From: Typha latifolia
Lineage: Eukaryota; Streptophyta; Magnoliopsida; Poales; Typhaceae
Direction of reading: 5' to 3'
NCBI GenBank assembly: GCA_019914945.1
Contig: CM034110.1
Coordinates: forward strand, 6,651,808 to 6,715,807
DNA length: 64,000 nucleotides
The notes under the pieces: model-generated
Told to the model about the DNA's origin: nothing
Seen by the model: the letters and a program-made list of their open reading frames with translations, nothing else
Databases searched by the model: none
Translations under genes and position numbers: made by a program
In this document: one piece after another, positions 62,101 to 64,000 of the stretch
How positions within the stretch are numbered: the stretch's first letter is position 1
Layout of the letters: each line of letters begins with the position of its first letter

Positions 62101-64000
62101 TCAGATTCTTGCAGTTTCATAACACAAAACCCAAAGAGAGGAATAGGATATGTAAACTATGGGGAAAGAAAAAAAATATACCTGCTCAGGCTTGATGCCA
62201 CAAGCCTCACGAGTTGCCTTTTCCAAATAATCCCTAGCAATATGCATTTTCTCATCAGTAATATAGCCAGCAAGAGCAATGACCTCCATCCTATCCAGGA
62301 GAGGATTTGGTATCATCTCAATAACATTTGCTGTGCAGACAAAAAGAACCTGTATTCATGATTCAGAAAATGTGTCAATAGCATCTAAAGAGTAAAATTA
62401 TTACAGCTGTACACAACAGTCAATTTCAACCTTTGATAATGGCACATTTTACATAATATGGCAATAAAAAAAAAGAAAAGCATATAGTAAACTGCACACC
62501 AGTATTACACTAAAGAGAATATCATGCTTACAAAAATTTTCTCCAACATACATAAGTTGAAAACAATTCATTCTGTGAAACAGTTCATGGAGAAACATTC
62601 AACTCCATTGAGCTATCTACACCCACCAATGAGCAACAAGCACATTGGCATAAGCGTATATGGTATCTATGGTTACTTGAAAGGGGTAAGAGACATTGTA
62701 TGTCCCACTCAATTGATGTCAGCTTACGAAATAATTTTCTTCAATTTGTCTATACTCCCATTCTCTACAAATTTCATATGCTCTTTATCATCCAACATCA
62801 GTTATATCTTCTTCAATGATTATCAAGTCTTTCATTTTAGACACAATACTTTCTGATATACTGGTAACAATATCCGAGCATAGAGAGAATATATAAATCA
62901 AAACTGAAGCTTAACCTATAAAATTGCTTACAGGCTCAATTCTATCAATATCAGACCAACAGGAACTAATTGTCCAGACAGCACCATTGTCAAAACAATT
63001 GTCAAATAAAGAATGTCATCACCAGCTTCTTCTCAGAAAACAAAAGCTTAGCCTTTGTTTGTCACCCTTGTAATTTGTTTTGCAATCAATAGTCTATCTA
63101 ATTAGGAACACCATATAATACATAACAAGCTTCAAGCTGTAAGCCTGTAACTTTTATTTGATAATACATTATTATTTTAAAGCTTCTTCTGGTGATCTTA
63201 AACTGTCCAAAATAAAAGGGTTGTGATTTAGCACCCCAAGGAAACAAAGCAAGTAGCTAGGAAAAAAGTTTCTGTAGAAGGATTTCAAACCATTAAACAA
63301 AATGTAATAGCTCTACTTTTGATTATCAATATATATCCTGGCAGCTATAGGATGCTAGGTATTCATCCACTGCAGTGATTATCCTCAATGAACTTCATTC
63401 AACATTAAACTTCCTAAAAGGTCATCTACACATTAGCACTTGATGTTATAGACTAATTTAAGAGATCGCTGGCACTGACAAGTAAAAACATTTTTAATAA
63501 AAGAAGCAGAGCAGCTCTAATGTCATACGCAAACAATTACTCACCTTAGAAAGGTCGATTGGAACATCAAGATAATGGTCAAGGAAATTTGCATTCTGCT
63601 CAGGGTCTAGAAGCTCTAACAAAGCACTTGCTGGATCACCAGCATGCCCCCTTCCTAACTGTTTCAACATTTATTACCAAAGATGTCATCTCGTGAGTAT
63701 ATTATGCAACAAAATTTACTGCATGATATGCTAATCTGATGGTAACAAAAATAATACCTTGTCAATCTCATCAATAAGAACTAGAGGGTTAGCTGTTCCG
63801 ACATTCTTCAGACATTGCACCATCTTTCCAGGCATTGCACCAATATATGTACGACGGTGACCCTGTCGAAAATCAAACAGAAGTGATGATATTTATAGTA
63901 TGCTGCAAACTTAGAAGTAGTAGAACCCATCAGATGAATTTCCTCATTAATGCAAGGTTAGTATTATACCTTTATTTCAGCAACATCAGCCAAGCCTCCA
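59122..64000 (-). CDS. LON1: Lon protease (mitochondrial type), C-terminal half, runs off right edge
   Basis: ATP-dependent serine protease of the mitochondrial matrix. Exons on the minus strand: 64000-63970 (partial), 63862-63758, 63658-63545, 62349-62182, 61025-60924, 60805-60500, 59964-59449, 59307-59122; 508 residues are visible. All seven introns are phase 0. The AAA+ part shows [10 protein letters not shown] and [13 protein letters not shown], then Walker [10 protein letters not shown] (exon at 63758), the LDPEQN segment and the helical lid. An acidic Ser/Thr/Glu-rich linker of about 90 residues (exon 60805-60500) separates it from the protease domain. The catalytic dyad is Ser in GPSAG (codon 59568-59566) and Lys in GVKEK (codon 59304-59302, last exon). 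The C-terminus ...DSDPQN has no SKL, so it is not the peroxisomal LON2. The N-terminal substrate domain, Walker A and targeting peptide lie beyond the window. Mitochondrial or dual organelle targeting cannot be decided here. Confidence 0.93.

Noticed and set aside
1..64000. CRISPR arrays, bacterial-type operons, phage or organelle DNA insertions
   Set aside because: Looked for direct-repeat arrays, polycistronic gene strings and organelle genes; none is present. All confirmed genes are intron-containing plant nuclear genes.

Overview
This 64 kb window is plant nuclear DNA. It holds five intron-containing protein genes, long AT-rich introns and intergenic stretches full of degenerate transposons, and no operon-like structure. 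The coding exons nearest each start (dihydrolipoyl dehydrogenase, calreticulin, proton pyrophosphatase) are strikingly GC-rich against an AT-rich background. That gradient, with the protein sequences, suggests an angiosperm and probably a monocot; I cannot name the species.

Layout, left to right. (1) 1-4.8 kb, minus strand: 5' part of the plastid dihydrolipoyl dehydrogenase gene, running off the left edge. (2) 6.85-10.9 kb, minus strand: a complete 14-exon calreticulin gene (425 residues) with a near-ideal ER-stress element upstream. (3) 11-17.2 kb: intergenic, transposon-rich. (4) 17.6-50.4 kb, plus strand: a complete 25-exon PP4 regulatory subunit 3 (SMEK/PSY2) gene. Its 2.66 kb of coding sequence is spread over 33 kb by introns carrying MITE-like elements, an antisense L1-type LINE, an RTE-type LINE remnant, an ankyrin-gene fragment and several tandem duplications. 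(5) 51.7-55.8 kb, minus strand, convergent with (4): a complete 8-exon type I (K+-dependent) proton-pumping pyrophosphatase gene (759 residues). (6) 59.1-64.0 kb, minus strand: 3' half of a Lon protease gene (508 residues seen), running off the right edge.

For the three complete genes the exon chains were derived by hand. Every join uses GT-AG, and the exon lengths sum to whole codons (426, 888 and 760 codons including stop). The five genes are ordinary single-copy housekeeping functions: plastid pyruvate dehydrogenase E3, ER folding, PP4 targeting, vacuolar proton pumping and organelle proteolysis. They do not form a pathway or cluster.

I found no new multi-gene system. The most interesting signals are local: an exact CCAAT-N9-CCACG element at calreticulin; the splitting of the HDEL signal by the last calreticulin intron; two MITE copies inserted into one copy of a tandem duplication whose other copy preserves the empty site; two unrelated tandem duplications that both have a 147 bp period; and a captured ankyrin-gene fragment beside an antisense LINE.
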